Shown here: piece by piece, positions 1-8,113 of the stretch
Layout of the letters: every line of letters starts with the position of its first letter
Numbering within the stretch: the first letter of the stretch is position 1
Origin: Porphyrobacter sp. CACIAM 03H1
Lineage (GTDB): Bacteria > Pseudomonadota > Alphaproteobacteria > Sphingomonadales > Sphingomonadaceae
Reading direction: 5' to 3'
Assembly: GCF_002215495.1 (NCBI RefSeq)
Contig: NZ_CP021378.1
Location: forward strand, 186,001-250,000
Length of the DNA stretch: 64,000 nt
Notes under the pieces: model-generated
What the model was told of the DNA's origin: nothing
Databases searched by the model: none
The model's input: only the letters and a program-made list of their open reading frames with translations
Program-made: the position numbers and the translations under genes

Positions 1-222
1 GACAAGGGTGATGCAGCAAAGTGGCAGCGCGCTGCCGCAGGGGCCAAGGCCTTCATCGGCGAGAATGTCGACGCCATCGCCCGCGAGGCGGTGCAGATGC
101 ACGGCGGCATGGGCATCACCGACGAACTTGCCATCGGCCACGCCTTGAAGCGCGTGCTGCTGCTCGCCCGCCTGTTCGGCGACGTCGACACCGTGCTTGC
201 GGAATATGCGCTGGCCGCCTGA
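1..222 (+). CDS. Acyl-CoA dehydrogenase, C-terminal part (cut by window edge)
   Basis: The frame is open at the left edge and gives the last 73 residues of a protein. It carries QMHGGMGITDE, the recurring signature of the C-terminal helical domain of acyl-CoA dehydrogenases, FAD enzymes that introduce a double bond next to the thioester and pass electrons to ETF. Its stop is 24 bases before the DUF35 gene, so it is the first visible member of the catabolic operon running to 5524. Substrate cannot be told from this fragment. Confidence 0.85.
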   Translation, partial: DKGDAAKWQRAAAGAKAFIGENVDAIAREAVQMHGGMGITDELAIGHALKRVLLLARLFGDVDTVLAEYALAA

Positions 223-246
223 CGGCCTGCTGGAGGGGACTGAACA

Positions 247-672
247 ATGGGCGAAAAGATCGACCCGAACCTGTGGAGTGACGGGGCGCAGCCTCATCTG
301 ATGGGCGGCAGGTTGCCTTCGGGGCAGATCGTCTTCCCGATGCCGGTCGGCGATGCGGCCGAAGGCGTGGAGCCCTACAAGCTTTCGCGGCGGGGCAAGC
401 TGTGGTCGTGGACCTCGCAGGGCTTCCTGCCCAAGGAACCCTATGAGGGCCCCGGCTCCGGCCCGGGCGAAGGCCCGCCCGATTTCCAGCCTTATCTCCT
501 CGGCTATGTCGAACTGCCCGGCGAGGTGATCGTCGAAAGCCGCATCGTCGATGCGCGGCTGGAAGACCTGCACCTCGGCATGGATCTCGAATTCTGCATT
601 GTGCCGTTCAACGCGCGTTACGACACCTTCGCCTTCCGCCCCGTCGCCCAAACAGAAAGTCAGGCCGCATGA
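247..672 (+). CDS. DUF35/OB-fold acyl-CoA-binding partner of thiolase
   Basis: This 141-residue protein resembles the OB-fold (DUF35) proteins that pair with SCP-x-type thiolases and help them hold acyl-CoA. The ORF has the expected beta-rich core (PYLLGYVELPGEVIVESRI, then a DLHLGMDLEF strand). The rubredoxin-like zinc ribbon that many relatives carry at the N-terminus (two CxxC pairs) is absent: the only cysteine is in LEFCIV. The ATG at 247 follows a good ribosome site, GGAGGGG. The stop overlaps the thiolase start as ATGA, so the two are translationally coupled, consistent with a heteromeric thiolase. Family assignment is by resemblance and context. Confidence 0.7.
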   Translation: MGEKIDPNLWSDGAQPHLMGGRLPSGQIVFPMPVGDAAEGVEPYKLSRRGKLWSWTSQGFLPKEPYEGPGSGPGEGPPDFQPYLLGYVELPGEVIVESRIVDARLEDLHLGMDLEFCIVPFNARYDTFAFRPVAQTESQAA

Positions 673-1823
673 GCGAGAACGTCTACATCATCGGCGCAGG
701 GATCCATCCCTTCGGCCGCACCGACAGCCGCTCGGGCCGCGAGCAGGGCGTCTATGCCGTGCGCGAGGCGCTGAAGGATGCTGGCCTTGAATGGCCCGAC
801 ATCGAGTGCGCCTATGGCGGCTCGGCGGCTGCGGGCAATGCCGATATCATGGTCAACGAGCTGGGGCTGACCAGCCTTCCCTTCACCAACGTCGCCAACG
901 GCTGCGCCACCGGCGGCAGCGCGCTCGCCGCCTCGCAGCAGGCGATCGCGAGCGGGATGTATGACCTCGCGCTGGCGGTCGGCTTCGACAAGCATCCGCG
1001 CGGCGCGTTCAACGCCAAGCCGTCCGACTATGGCCTGCCCGAATGGTATGGCCAGACCGGCATGATGCTGACGACGCAGTTCTTCGCGCTCAAGATCCAG
1101 CGTTACATGCAGCTCCACGGCATCAGCCGCACGACGCTCGGGCGGGTGGCCGAGAAGGCCTTCCGAAACGGCACGATCACGCCCCACGCCTGGCGGCGCA
1201 GCCCGGTCGATCTCGACACGATCATGAACGCGCCGATGATCAACGATCCGCTGACCAAGTACATGTTCTGCTCGCCCGCCGAGGGCGCCGTGGCGCTGAT
1301 CCTTGCGTCCGAGAAGAAGATGAAGGAGCTGGGCGCGGACGGGGTCAAGATCCGCGCCGTGGCGGTGAAGACCCGGCCGCCCAATTCCTTCGAGGTGTTC
1401 CAGGCCGGCATCAGCATCGAGGAGGGCGGCAAGCCCACCGTGCTCGCCTCGCAGGCCGCGTTCGAGAAGGCCGGGATCGGGCCGGAGGACATCTCCGTCG
1501 CGCAATTGCAGGACACCGAAAGCGGCGCCGAGATCATGCACATGGCCGAAAACGGTTTCTGCAAGGACGGCGAGCAGGAGGAATGGCTCGCCAATGGCTG
1601 GACCGAGATCCACGGCGGGAAGCTGCCGGTGAACACCGACGGCGGCTGCCTCGCCTGCGGGGAGCCGATCGGGGCATCGGGCCTCAGGCAGGTCTACGAG
1701 AACGTCACCCAGCTGCGCCAGCGCGCCGGCGAGCGGCAGGTGCCCGGCAAGCCCCGCTTCGGTTACAGCCATGTCTACGGCGCCCCCGGTCTTTCCGGCG
1801 TCGCCATCCTGGAGCGCGAATAG
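669..1823 (+). CDS. Thiolase-family acetyl-CoA acyltransferase (SCP-x/lipid-transfer type)
   Basis: 384 residues with a thiolase fold. The nucleophilic cysteine is expected at Cys79 in NGCATGGSAL, and the C-terminal CLACGEPIGASG motif supplies the second active-site loop. The sequence is closer to the SCP-x or lipid-transfer thiolases used for side chains of sterols and other bulky acyl-CoAs than to FadA. It would cleave a 3-oxoacyl-CoA with CoA. It overlaps the DUF35 gene by four bases and is followed two bases later by an SDR gene, so it sits in the middle of the beta-oxidation-like operon. Confidence 0.85.
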   Translation: MSENVYIIGAGIHPFGRTDSRSGREQGVYAVREALKDAGLEWPDIECAYGGSAAAGNADIMVNELGLTSLPFTNVANGCATGGSALAASQQAIASGMYDLALAVGFDKHPRGAFNAKPSDYGLPEWYGQTGMMLTTQFFALKIQRYMQLHGISRTTLGRVAEKAFRNGTITPHAWRRSPVDLDTIMNAPMINDPLTKYMFCSPAEGAVALILASEKKMKELGADGVKIRAVAVKTRPPNSFEVFQAGISIEEGGKPTVLASQAAFEKAGIGPEDISVAQLQDTESGAEIMHMAENGFCKDGEQEEWLANGWTEIHGGKLPVNTDGGCLACGEPIGASGLRQVYENVTQLRQRAGERQVPGKPRFGYSHVYGAPGLSGVAILERE

Positions 1824-1825
1824 CC

Positions 1826-2593
1826 ATGCGGATGCAGGGCAAGGTGGCGCTGGTCTCCGGCGGCGCCGAGGGGATCGGGGCGGCGGTTGCGCGCCTGATC
1901 GTGGCCGAGGGCGGCAGCGTGATGCTCGGCGATGTGCAGCTGGAAAAGGCCCAAGGCCTCGCTGCCGAACTGGGCGAGCGCGCGGCGGCGTGCCAGCTCG
2001 ACGTGCGCGATCTCAGGCAATGGGAAGCGGCGGTATCGGCGACGCGCGGGCGCTTCGGGAAGCTCACCGTGCTGTGCAACATCGCCGGCATCTCCAAGCC
2101 TGGCAATGTCCCCGACGGCGCGCTCGACGTGTGGGAGCGCACCATCGACATCAACCTCAACGGCCCCTTCTACGGGATGCGCGCCGCGATCCCGGCGATG
2201 GAAGCGAGCGGCGAGCCCTGCGCCATCGTCAACATCGGCTCGATGATCGCGCTGCGCCCGGCCTCTTTCGTCGCCGCCTACAGCGCGTCGAAGACCGGCC
2301 TCAGGGGCCTCACCCAATCGGTCGCGCTCGATCTGGCAGAACGCGGCCTGCCGATCCGCGTCAACATGGTCCATCCCGGCGCGATCCGCACGCCGATGTA
2401 CAACCGCTACAAGTTCTCGGGCGCCGACACGCCCGAAAACATCGAGACCAATTTCGCCGCCACCCACCCGATGAACCGCATCGGCGAGCCCGAGGAGGTT
2501 GCCCGCGCGGTGGTCTTCCTCTCCAGCGACGAGGCGAGCTTCACCACCGGCTGCGACCTCACCGTCGACGGCGGCGGGAGCATCAGGAGCTGA
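1826..2593 (+). CDS. SDR-family NAD(P)-dependent dehydrogenase
   Basis: A 255-residue classical short-chain dehydrogenase. The nucleotide-binding glycines are in GGAEGIGAAVA, the NxAG motif is NIAGI, and the catalytic pair lies in YSASKTG. The C-terminus ends FTTGCDLTVDGGGS, as in most classical SDRs. The frame stays open far upstream, but the ATG at 1826 gives the canonical start MRMQGKVALVSGG two bases after the thiolase stop. By context it probably oxidises a 3-hydroxyacyl-CoA or a ring hydroxyl in the same pathway; the exact substrate is not visible. Confidence 0.85.
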   Translation: MRMQGKVALVSGGAEGIGAAVARLIVAEGGSVMLGDVQLEKAQGLAAELGERAAACQLDVRDLRQWEAAVSATRGRFGKLTVLCNIAGISKPGNVPDGALDVWERTIDINLNGPFYGMRAAIPAMEASGEPCAIVNIGSMIALRPASFVAAYSASKTGLRGLTQSVALDLAERGLPIRVNMVHPGAIRTPMYNRYKFSGADTPENIETNFAATHPMNRIGEPEEVARAVVFLSSDEASFTTGCDLTVDGGGSIRS

Positions 2594-2594
2594 C

Positions 2595-3350
2595 ATGGCA
2601 GAGCAACCCGCCACCCGCATCGACGCGCACTTCATCACGGCCGGCAAGTATCACGATATCGACTACCCGCGGCTCGAGATCCTGAAGCTCCTCGCCGAAC
2701 ACCCGCATATCCGCACCACGGTCGCCTGCGACTATTCGGGGCTCGAGCGGCTCGACCAGTGCCGCTTCCTCATCACCTATACCTGCGATCTGATGCCGAC
2801 CGAGGAACAGGCCGCGCAGCTGAAGGCATGGCTGGACAAGGGCGGCAAGTGGATGGCGCTCCACGGCACCAATTCGATCCTCGTCTTCACCGCCGAGGGG
2901 CTGGTGGACGCGCCCGAAACCCGGCCCGACGTGATGGACATGCTCGGCACCCAGTTCAAGGCGCACCCGCCGATCGGCAAGTTCCCGGTCGAGGTGGTCA
3001 ACAAGGATCACGAGCTGACCCGCGGCATCGCGGACTTCGAGGTGGTGGACGAGCTCTACCTCTCGAAAACCACCGCGCCCATCGACACGCTGATGCAGAC
3101 CACCTTCGAGGGCGAGGCGACCGGCTTCGTGGATGCCAACTGGGAAAAGACCACCGTCCCTATCGTTTATACGAGGGATATCGGCGCGGGGCAGATCGTA
3201 TACAACGCGCTGGGCCATTGCCGCGGGCACTACGACCTGCCGGGCATGGCCGATTTCTACCCGCACAAGGAAATGTGCGCCTGGAACTACGACGTCTATT
3301 ATGACCTGCTGCGGCGCACGATCCGCTGGGCCATGCGAGACGGGGACTGA
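2595..3350 (+). CDS. ThuA-domain protein
   Basis: 251 residues resembling the ThuA (trehalose-utilisation-like, glutamine-amidotransferase-fold) family, which is common in sphingomonad catabolic clusters but of unproven chemistry. Recognisable stretches are AWLDKGGKWMALHGTNS, VVNKDHELTRGI and GAGQIVYNALGHCRGH near the C-terminus. The ATG at 2595 comes one base after the SDR stop. The surrounding genes suggest a role tied to acyl-CoA or terpenoid/steroid breakdown rather than trehalose use; that is inference from position. Confidence 0.75.
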   Translation: MAEQPATRIDAHFITAGKYHDIDYPRLEILKLLAEHPHIRTTVACDYSGLERLDQCRFLITYTCDLMPTEEQAAQLKAWLDKGGKWMALHGTNSILVFTAEGLVDAPETRPDVMDMLGTQFKAHPPIGKFPVEVVNKDHELTRGIADFEVVDELYLSKTTAPIDTLMQTTFEGEATGFVDANWEKTTVPIVYTRDIGAGQIVYNALGHCRGHYDLPGMADFYPHKEMCAWNYDVYYDLLRRTIRWAMRDGD

Positions 3351-3404
3351 AGCTGGCAGGGGCTGAAGGCCGTACCTGCGGGATCGCAAGTGGGATTGAA
3401 TAGA

Positions 3405-4613
3405 ATGGACTTGGACTTCACCCCCGAGGATCTGGCGTTCCGCGAGGAAGTGCGCGCCTTCCTCAAGGACAACCTGCCCGAACGGCTGCGCGATGGCGCG
3501 CGCCGCACGCCGGGCGTTTTCGTCGAGCCCGACATCGGGATGGAGTGGCACCGCATCCTCTATAAAAAGGGCTGGGTCGCCCCGCACTGGCCCAAGGAGG
3601 ACGGCGGCACCGGCTGGACGCCGACCCAGAAGTTCATCTTCGAGAAGGAATGCGCGCTTGCCGGCGCGCCCGCCCTCGCGATCCTCGGCCTGCGCCTCGT
3701 CGGCCCGGTGATCTGCGAATTCGGCACGCCCGAACAGAAGGCCCGCTTCCTGCCCGGCATCCTCTCGGGCGACGACTACTGGTGCCAGGGCTATTCGGAG
3801 CCCGGCAGCGGGTCGGACCTCGCCAGCCTCAAGACCTCGGCCCGGCTGGAGGGCGACGAATATGTCATCAACGGCTCCAAGATCTGGACCACCCATGCCC
3901 ACCACGCCGACTGGATCTTCGCGCTGGTGCGCACCGATGCCACGGTGAAGAAGCAGCAGGGGATCAGCTTCCTGCTGGTGCCGATGGATCAGCCAGGGGT
4001 GGAAGTGACCCCGATCCACTCGATGTCGGGCGATCACGAGGTCAACGCGGTGTTCTTCACCGATGCGCGCACCTCGGCCCAGAACCGTATCGGCGCGGAA
4101 GGCGCCGGATGGACGATCGCCAAGTTCCTGCTCGAAAACGAGCGCGGCGGATCGTGCTACGCCCCGCGCCTGCTCCAGTCGATCGACCGGCTCGAGACCC
4201 TTGCGCAGACCCAGCCTTCCGGGGTCAACGGCGCAATCGCCCACGATCCGCGCTTCCGCGACAAACTCGCCCGCGTGCGGCTCGAGGCCGAGGCTCTGGA
4301 GGTGACCGAACTGCGCATCCTCGCCGAACTCGCCAAGGGCCGCGCGCCGGGGCCGCAAACCTCGCTGGTGAAATTGCTCGGCTCCAATATCGGCCAGAAG
4401 GTCGATGTGCTGCGGCTGGAACTGCTCGGCCCCGACGCGCTGCAACTGCCGCTCGAGCGCCCGCTCTACGGCAACGAGGCGCCCGAGCCGGTGGGGAGCG
4501 AATATGCCCAGACCGCCATGGGCAAATACCTCAACAACCGTGCCTCGACGATCTTCGGCGGATCGGACGAGGTGCAGAAGAACATCATCGCCAAGACCGT
4601 GCTCGGTCTCTGA
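3405..4613 (+). CDS. Acyl-CoA dehydrogenase
   Basis: A 402-residue full-length acyl-CoA dehydrogenase. Recognisable parts are the N-terminal helix DFTPEDLAFREEVRAFL, the middle beta domain CQGYSEPGSGSDLASLKT with INGSKIWTTHAHHADW, and the C-terminal FGGSDEVQKNIIAKTVLGL. The ATG at 3405 gives the typical MDLDFTPED start; a GTG fifteen bases upstream is also open but less natural. It is the second dehydrogenase of this type in the operon (the first is cut by the edge), and paired ACADs of this kind often form heteromers acting on large substrates such as steroid side chains. Substrate unproven. Confidence 0.88.
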   Translation: MDLDFTPEDLAFREEVRAFLKDNLPERLRDGARRTPGVFVEPDIGMEWHRILYKKGWVAPHWPKEDGGTGWTPTQKFIFEKECALAGAPALAILGLRLVGPVICEFGTPEQKARFLPGILSGDDYWCQGYSEPGSGSDLASLKTSARLEGDEYVINGSKIWTTHAHHADWIFALVRTDATVKKQQGISFLLVPMDQPGVEVTPIHSMSGDHEVNAVFFTDARTSAQNRIGAEGAGWTIAKFLLENERGGSCYAPRLLQSIDRLETLAQTQPSGVNGAIAHDPRFRDKLARVRLEAEALEVTELRILAELAKGRAPGPQTSLVKLLGSNIGQKVDVLRLELLGPDALQLPLERPLYGNEAPEPVGSEYAQTAMGKYLNNRASTIFGGSDEVQKNIIAKTVLGL

Positions 4614-4624
4614 AAGGACAGATC

Positions 4625-5524
4625 ATGGACGTATCCAAGCTGATGTTCCGCGATGGCCTGATGGCGGGCGAGCGCATCCTCGTGACCGGCGGGGGCACCG
4701 GCCTCGGGCGCGAGATGGCCGAGGCCTTCCTCAAGCTTGGCGCGACCGTCTACATCTGCGGCCGCCGTCAGGGGAAGCTCGACGAGACCGCCGAGGAGCT
4801 GACGAAGCTGCACGGCGGCAAGATCGTCGGGATGGCCTGCGACATCCGTGACGCGGACGCGATTCATGCGATGGTCGATGCGATCTGGGCCGATGGCGGC
4901 GCGCTGACGGGCGTCGTCAACAACGCCGCGGGCAACTTCATCAGCCGCACGGAGGACCTTTCGGTCAACGGCTTCAACGCCATCGCCGATATCGTGATGC
5001 GCGGCACCTTCTACGTCACGCTCGACATCGGCAAGCGCCTGATCGCGGAGAAGAAGAAGGCGAGCTTCCTCTCGATCCTCACCACCTGGGTGTGGTCGGG
5101 CAGCGCCTTCGTGGTGCCTTCCGCGATGAGCAAAACCGCGATCAACGCCATGACCCAGAGCTTGGCCACCGAGTGGGGACGCTATGGCCTGCGCTTCAAC
5201 GCCATCGCCCCGGGCCTCTTCCCGACCAAAGGGATGAGCGCGCGGCTCAATCCCGGCGGCTCGGGCGGCAATTCGAACAACGCGATGAACCCGATGGGCC
5301 GCGCGGGCGAGATGCACGAGCTTGCGAACCTCGCGGTGTTCCTGATGGGTCCGGGCGCGGAATACGTGAACGGGCAGACCATCGCCATCGACGGCGCGGG
5401 CTTCCAGGCGACCGGCGGAACCTTCTACCCGATGCTCCATGCGCTCGGCGACGCCGAGTGGGAGCAGATGCGTGCCATGATCAAGGGCACGAACGAGAAG
5501 GACAAAGCCGAAAGAACCGTTTGA
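4625..5524 (+). CDS. SDR-family 2,4-dienoyl-CoA reductase-like protein
   Basis: 299 residues with the SDR cofactor motif TGGGTGLGREM and the NNAAGNF motif. The usual YxxxK is replaced: the active-site stretch reads VVPSAMSKTAINAM, which fits the 2,4-dienoyl-CoA reductase branch rather than classical SDRs. The C-terminus has GQTIAIDGAGFQATGGTF. It would reduce a dienoyl or enoyl-CoA with NADPH in the preceding pathway. It starts eleven bases after the dehydrogenase stop and is the last gene of the operon, followed by a hairpin repeat. Confidence 0.82.
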   Translation: MDVSKLMFRDGLMAGERILVTGGGTGLGREMAEAFLKLGATVYICGRRQGKLDETAEELTKLHGGKIVGMACDIRDADAIHAMVDAIWADGGALTGVVNNAAGNFISRTEDLSVNGFNAIADIVMRGTFYVTLDIGKRLIAEKKKASFLSILTTWVWSGSAFVVPSAMSKTAINAMTQSLATEWGRYGLRFNAIAPGLFPTKGMSARLNPGGSGGNSNNAMNPMGRAGEMHELANLAVFLMGPGAEYVNGQTIAIDGAGFQATGGTFYPMLHALGDAEWEQMRAMIKGTNEKDKAERTV

Positions 5525-5613
5525 TTGCGAAGGCGCCTCCGCGCCTTCGTCCTCGGCGCGGTTCCCTTCGCTTCGCTACGGGGCGCCTGCGGCTCGCGCG
5601 CGTGCGCTCGCGG
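5525..5613. repeat. Mosaic palindromic repeat, copy 1
   Basis: Lies between two convergent genes. Read on the minus strand it consists of a GC-rich module (5613 to 5584), a spacer that can fold, and a 34-base hairpin module (5558 to 5525). The hairpin has arms AGGCGC and GCGCCT around GGAG, extended by GA/TC. A second copy is at 32171-32260, where the hairpin arms are different but still complementary. It may act as a two-way transcription barrier; no U-tract is present. Confidence 0.75.
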
Positions 5614-5636
5614 CCCTGCGGGCCGGACGATATTCG

Positions 5637-6860
5637 TCAGGTCACCGCCGCGCGCTCGTTGAACTCAGCCCGCTGCCACTCGCCGCTTGCCAGCACCTCG
5701 GCGAGATGGCGGGCGGCGGCGGCGATGTCGGCGAAGCTCAGATAGGCGGGCGCGAAGCCCAGCCGCAGCACGTCGGGCGCGCGGAAATCGCCGATCACCC
5801 CGCGCGCGATCAGCGCCTGGCAGATCGCGTAGGCCTCCGGGTGGCGGAAGGAGAGCTGGCTGCCGCGCTCGCCGCTTTTGGGCGGGCTGACCAGTTCGAG
5901 GTCCACCCCGTGCGCCATCAGGCATTCGAGGAAGAACTCCGAGAGCGCCTGCGACTTGCCGTAGAGCCGCGCGACGCCGATCTCGGCGATCAGATCCACC
6001 CCCACCTCCAGCGCCGCGAGCCCCAGCACCGGCGGCGTGCCGCATTGCAGCCGCTCGATCCCCGGCGCGCCGGCGTAGTCGTCGGAGAAGGCGAAGGGCG
6101 CGGCGTGGCCGAACCAGCCGGTCAGAGGCTGTTGCAAGTCTGCCTGGTGCCGCTCGGCGACGAAGGCGAAGGCGGGGGCGCCGGGGCCGCCGCACAGGTA
6201 CTTGTAGCCGCAGCCCACTGCGAAATCTGCGCCCGCCGCGCGCAGATCGACCGGCAGTGCACCGGTCGAGTGCGACAGGTCCCACAGCACCAGCGCCCCC
6301 GCTTCATGCGCGGCACGGGTCAGGGCGGCCATGTCGTGGAGCGCGCCGGTCTTGTAATGCGCGTGGGTGAGCAGCAGCAGTGCGACATCATCACCCAGCG
6401 CCCCGGCCAGCTTGTCCCGTTCCGCCAGCCGGCGCTCGGCGAGACCCTGCGCCTCGAGCCCGGCGATCATGTAGAGATCGGTCGGGAAGTTGCCGGGTTC
6501 GGAGAGCACAACCTTGCGCCCGGGCCGCATCGCCAGGGCAGCGGCGATCAGTTTGAACAGGTTCACGCTGGTCGAATCGCAGGCGATCACCTCATGCGGC
6601 GCGGCCCCGACCAGCGGCGCGATCTTGCCGCCGATGCGGCTCGCCATGTCGAACCAGCTCGCGCTGTTCCACGAACGGATCAGGCCCTCGCCCCACTCGC
6701 CTTCGATCACCGCCTGCAAACGCGCGGGCGTCGCCTTGGGCAGGGCACCCAGGGAATTGCCGTCGAGATAGATCACCCCGCCGGGCAGGATGAACCGCTC
6801 GCGGTAGCCCGCCAGCGGATCGGCGGCGTCGAATTCGGCGGCGCGCTGTTCGGGTGTCAT
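5637..6860 (-). CDS. kynU: Kynureninase
   Basis: A 407-residue PLP enzyme that cleaves kynurenine to anthranilate and alanine. Visible motifs are YLDGNSLGALPK near residue 31, the phosphate-binding DSTSVNLFKL near 95, the aspartate in LWDLSHSTGA, and the Schiff-base lysine at about residue 220 in VGCGYKYLCGGPG. Length fits the family. It overlaps the tryptophan 2,3-dioxygenase gene by four bases (ATGA), so the two are coupled. The intervening kynurenine formamidase is not in this window. Confidence 0.93.
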   Translation of the reverse strand: MTPEQRAAEFDAADPLAGYRERFILPGGVIYLDGNSLGALPKATPARLQAVIEGEWGEGLIRSWNSASWFDMASRIGGKIAPLVGAAPHEVIACDSTSVNLFKLIAAALAMRPGRKVVLSEPGNFPTDLYMIAGLEAQGLAERRLAERDKLAGALGDDVALLLLTHAHYKTGALHDMAALTRAAHEAGALVLWDLSHSTGALPVDLRAAGADFAVGCGYKYLCGGPGAPAFAFVAERHQADLQQPLTGWFGHAAPFAFSDDYAGAPGIERLQCGTPPVLGLAALEVGVDLIAEIGVARLYGKSQALSEFFLECLMAHGVDLELVSPPKSGERGSQLSFRHPEAYAICQALIARGVIGDFRAPDVLRLGFAPAYLSFADIAAAARHLAEVLASGEWQRAEFNERAAVT

Positions 6861-7648
6861 ATAGCGGTCCGCACGCTCAGTAGCTCGGGGAAGAAGGCCT
6901 GCTTCAGCACGCCTTCGAGATAGGGCACGCCGGGGGTGCCGCCGGTGCCGCGCTTGAAGCCGATGATGCGCTCGACCGTCTTCAGATGCCCGAAGCGCCA
7001 GCGCTGGAAGTGGTATTCGAGATCGACCAGCTTCTCGGCGAGTTCATAGAGGTCCCAATGCGGCTGGGGATCACGGTAGATCGCCGCCCAGGCCGCCTCG
7101 ACACTGGCGTCGGGCGCATAGAGGGTCGCCGGGTCGCGCCCCAGCACGGTCGCGTCGATGGCGAAGCCGCGCCGCGCCAGCAGCCGGATCGCCGCATCAT
7201 AGAGGCTCGCCCGCCCACGCTCCGCCTCCAGCCGGTCGGCCCAGTCGGCATTCGACTTGTGCAGCCGCACGTGCTTGCCGTCGCGCCCGCCGAGCATGAA
7301 TTCCATCATTCGGTACTGCGCCGACTGGAACCCGCTCGAGGCGCCCAGATGTGGGCGGATCGCGGAGTAATCATGCGGGGTCATGGTGCTGAGCACGTCC
7401 CAGCTCTGGATCAGCTGCTGCTGCGCCCGCGCCACCCGCGCGAGCATCTTGAAGGCGGGCCTGAGGTCGTCGGCCTCGATGCATTCGCGCGCCGCAGTCA
7501 GTTCATGGAGGCACAGCTTGAGCCACAGCTCGCTCGCCTGATGCACGATGATGAACAGCAGTTCGTCATGCGCAGCCGAGGCAGGATGCTGCGCGGCAAG
7601 GATGCGGTCGAGATCGAGATAGCTCGCATAGGTGACATCGGCGCTCAT
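6857..7648 (-). CDS. kynA: Tryptophan 2,3-dioxygenase
   Basis: 263 residues; a cytosolic haem enzyme opening the indole ring of tryptophan to N-formylkynurenine. The family signatures are present: ELLFIIVHQASELWLK near residue 30 (substrate pocket), SSGFQSAQYRMMEF in the middle, and FGHLKTVERIIGFKRGTGG near the C-terminus, which includes the likely haem-ligand histidine. It lies directly upstream of kynureninase. The gene 38 bases upstream on the same strand encodes a DUF4112 protein, so a longer transcript is likely. Confidence 0.93.
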   Translation of the reverse strand: MSADVTYASYLDLDRILAAQHPASAAHDELLFIIVHQASELWLKLCLHELTAARECIEADDLRPAFKMLARVARAQQQLIQSWDVLSTMTPHDYSAIRPHLGASSGFQSAQYRMMEFMLGGRDGKHVRLHKSNADWADRLEAERGRASLYDAAIRLLARRGFAIDATVLGRDPATLYAPDASVEAAWAAIYRDPQPHWDLYELAEKLVDLEYHFQRWRFGHLKTVERIIGFKRGTGGTPGVPYLEGVLKQAFFPELLSVRTAI

Positions 7649-7685
7649 GGCCGCTGTCCCTAGCGCGCGAGCGCGCCGGAGGAAA

Positions 7686-8108
7686 CTACCGGTCGATCAC
7701 CCGCGTCTCGGGATGGTGCTTGTCGATGTGCTTCAGGAGGATGCGCAGGTTCCGGGTGTTGGAGCGGAACACGAGGTCGGCGGCATCGCCGATCAGCGGG
7801 ATCGCGCCGATGGCCGTGTCGAACAGCACGTTCGCGCCCATCCGCGCCAGCTTCCACTTGGGCACGCCGAGGTTCTTGGCCTCCCACACGATGTAGGCCC
7901 CCATCGCCGCGGTCACGACCTCGCCGATCACCGGCACGAGGCCGACGAGCGCGTCGAGGCCGACGGGCATGTTGATGCCGGGGATCGTGAAGCTGCGTTC
8001 GAGCAGCCGCTCCATCATCACCACGCGGGCGCGCACCGATGCGGCGTCGGTTCCGGTCGGCAGCGCGAAGTTCATGGGTTCGGGGCGGCGGTGCATGGTC
8101 TTGTCCAT
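7686..8108 (-). CDS. DUF4112-family small membrane protein
   Basis: 140 residues from the ATG at 8108, which lies five bases after the stop of the binding-protein gene upstream; the frame stays open further but has no better start. It resembles the DUF4112 family: a conserved hydrophobic block IPGINMPVGLDALVGLVPVIG, then a second glycine-rich block IGAIPLIGDAADLVFRSN, suggesting two membrane-associated hairpins. Function is unknown. It sits between an oligopeptide-type binding protein and tryptophan catabolism genes, with no visible logic linking them. Confidence 0.75.
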   Translation of the reverse strand: MDKTMHRRPEPMNFALPTGTDAASVRARVVMMERLLERSFTIPGINMPVGLDALVGLVPVIGEVVTAAMGAYIVWEAKNLGVPKWKLARMGANVLFDTAIGAIPLIGDAADLVFRSNTRNLRILLKHIDKHHPETRVIDR

Positions 8109-8113
8109 GCCCG

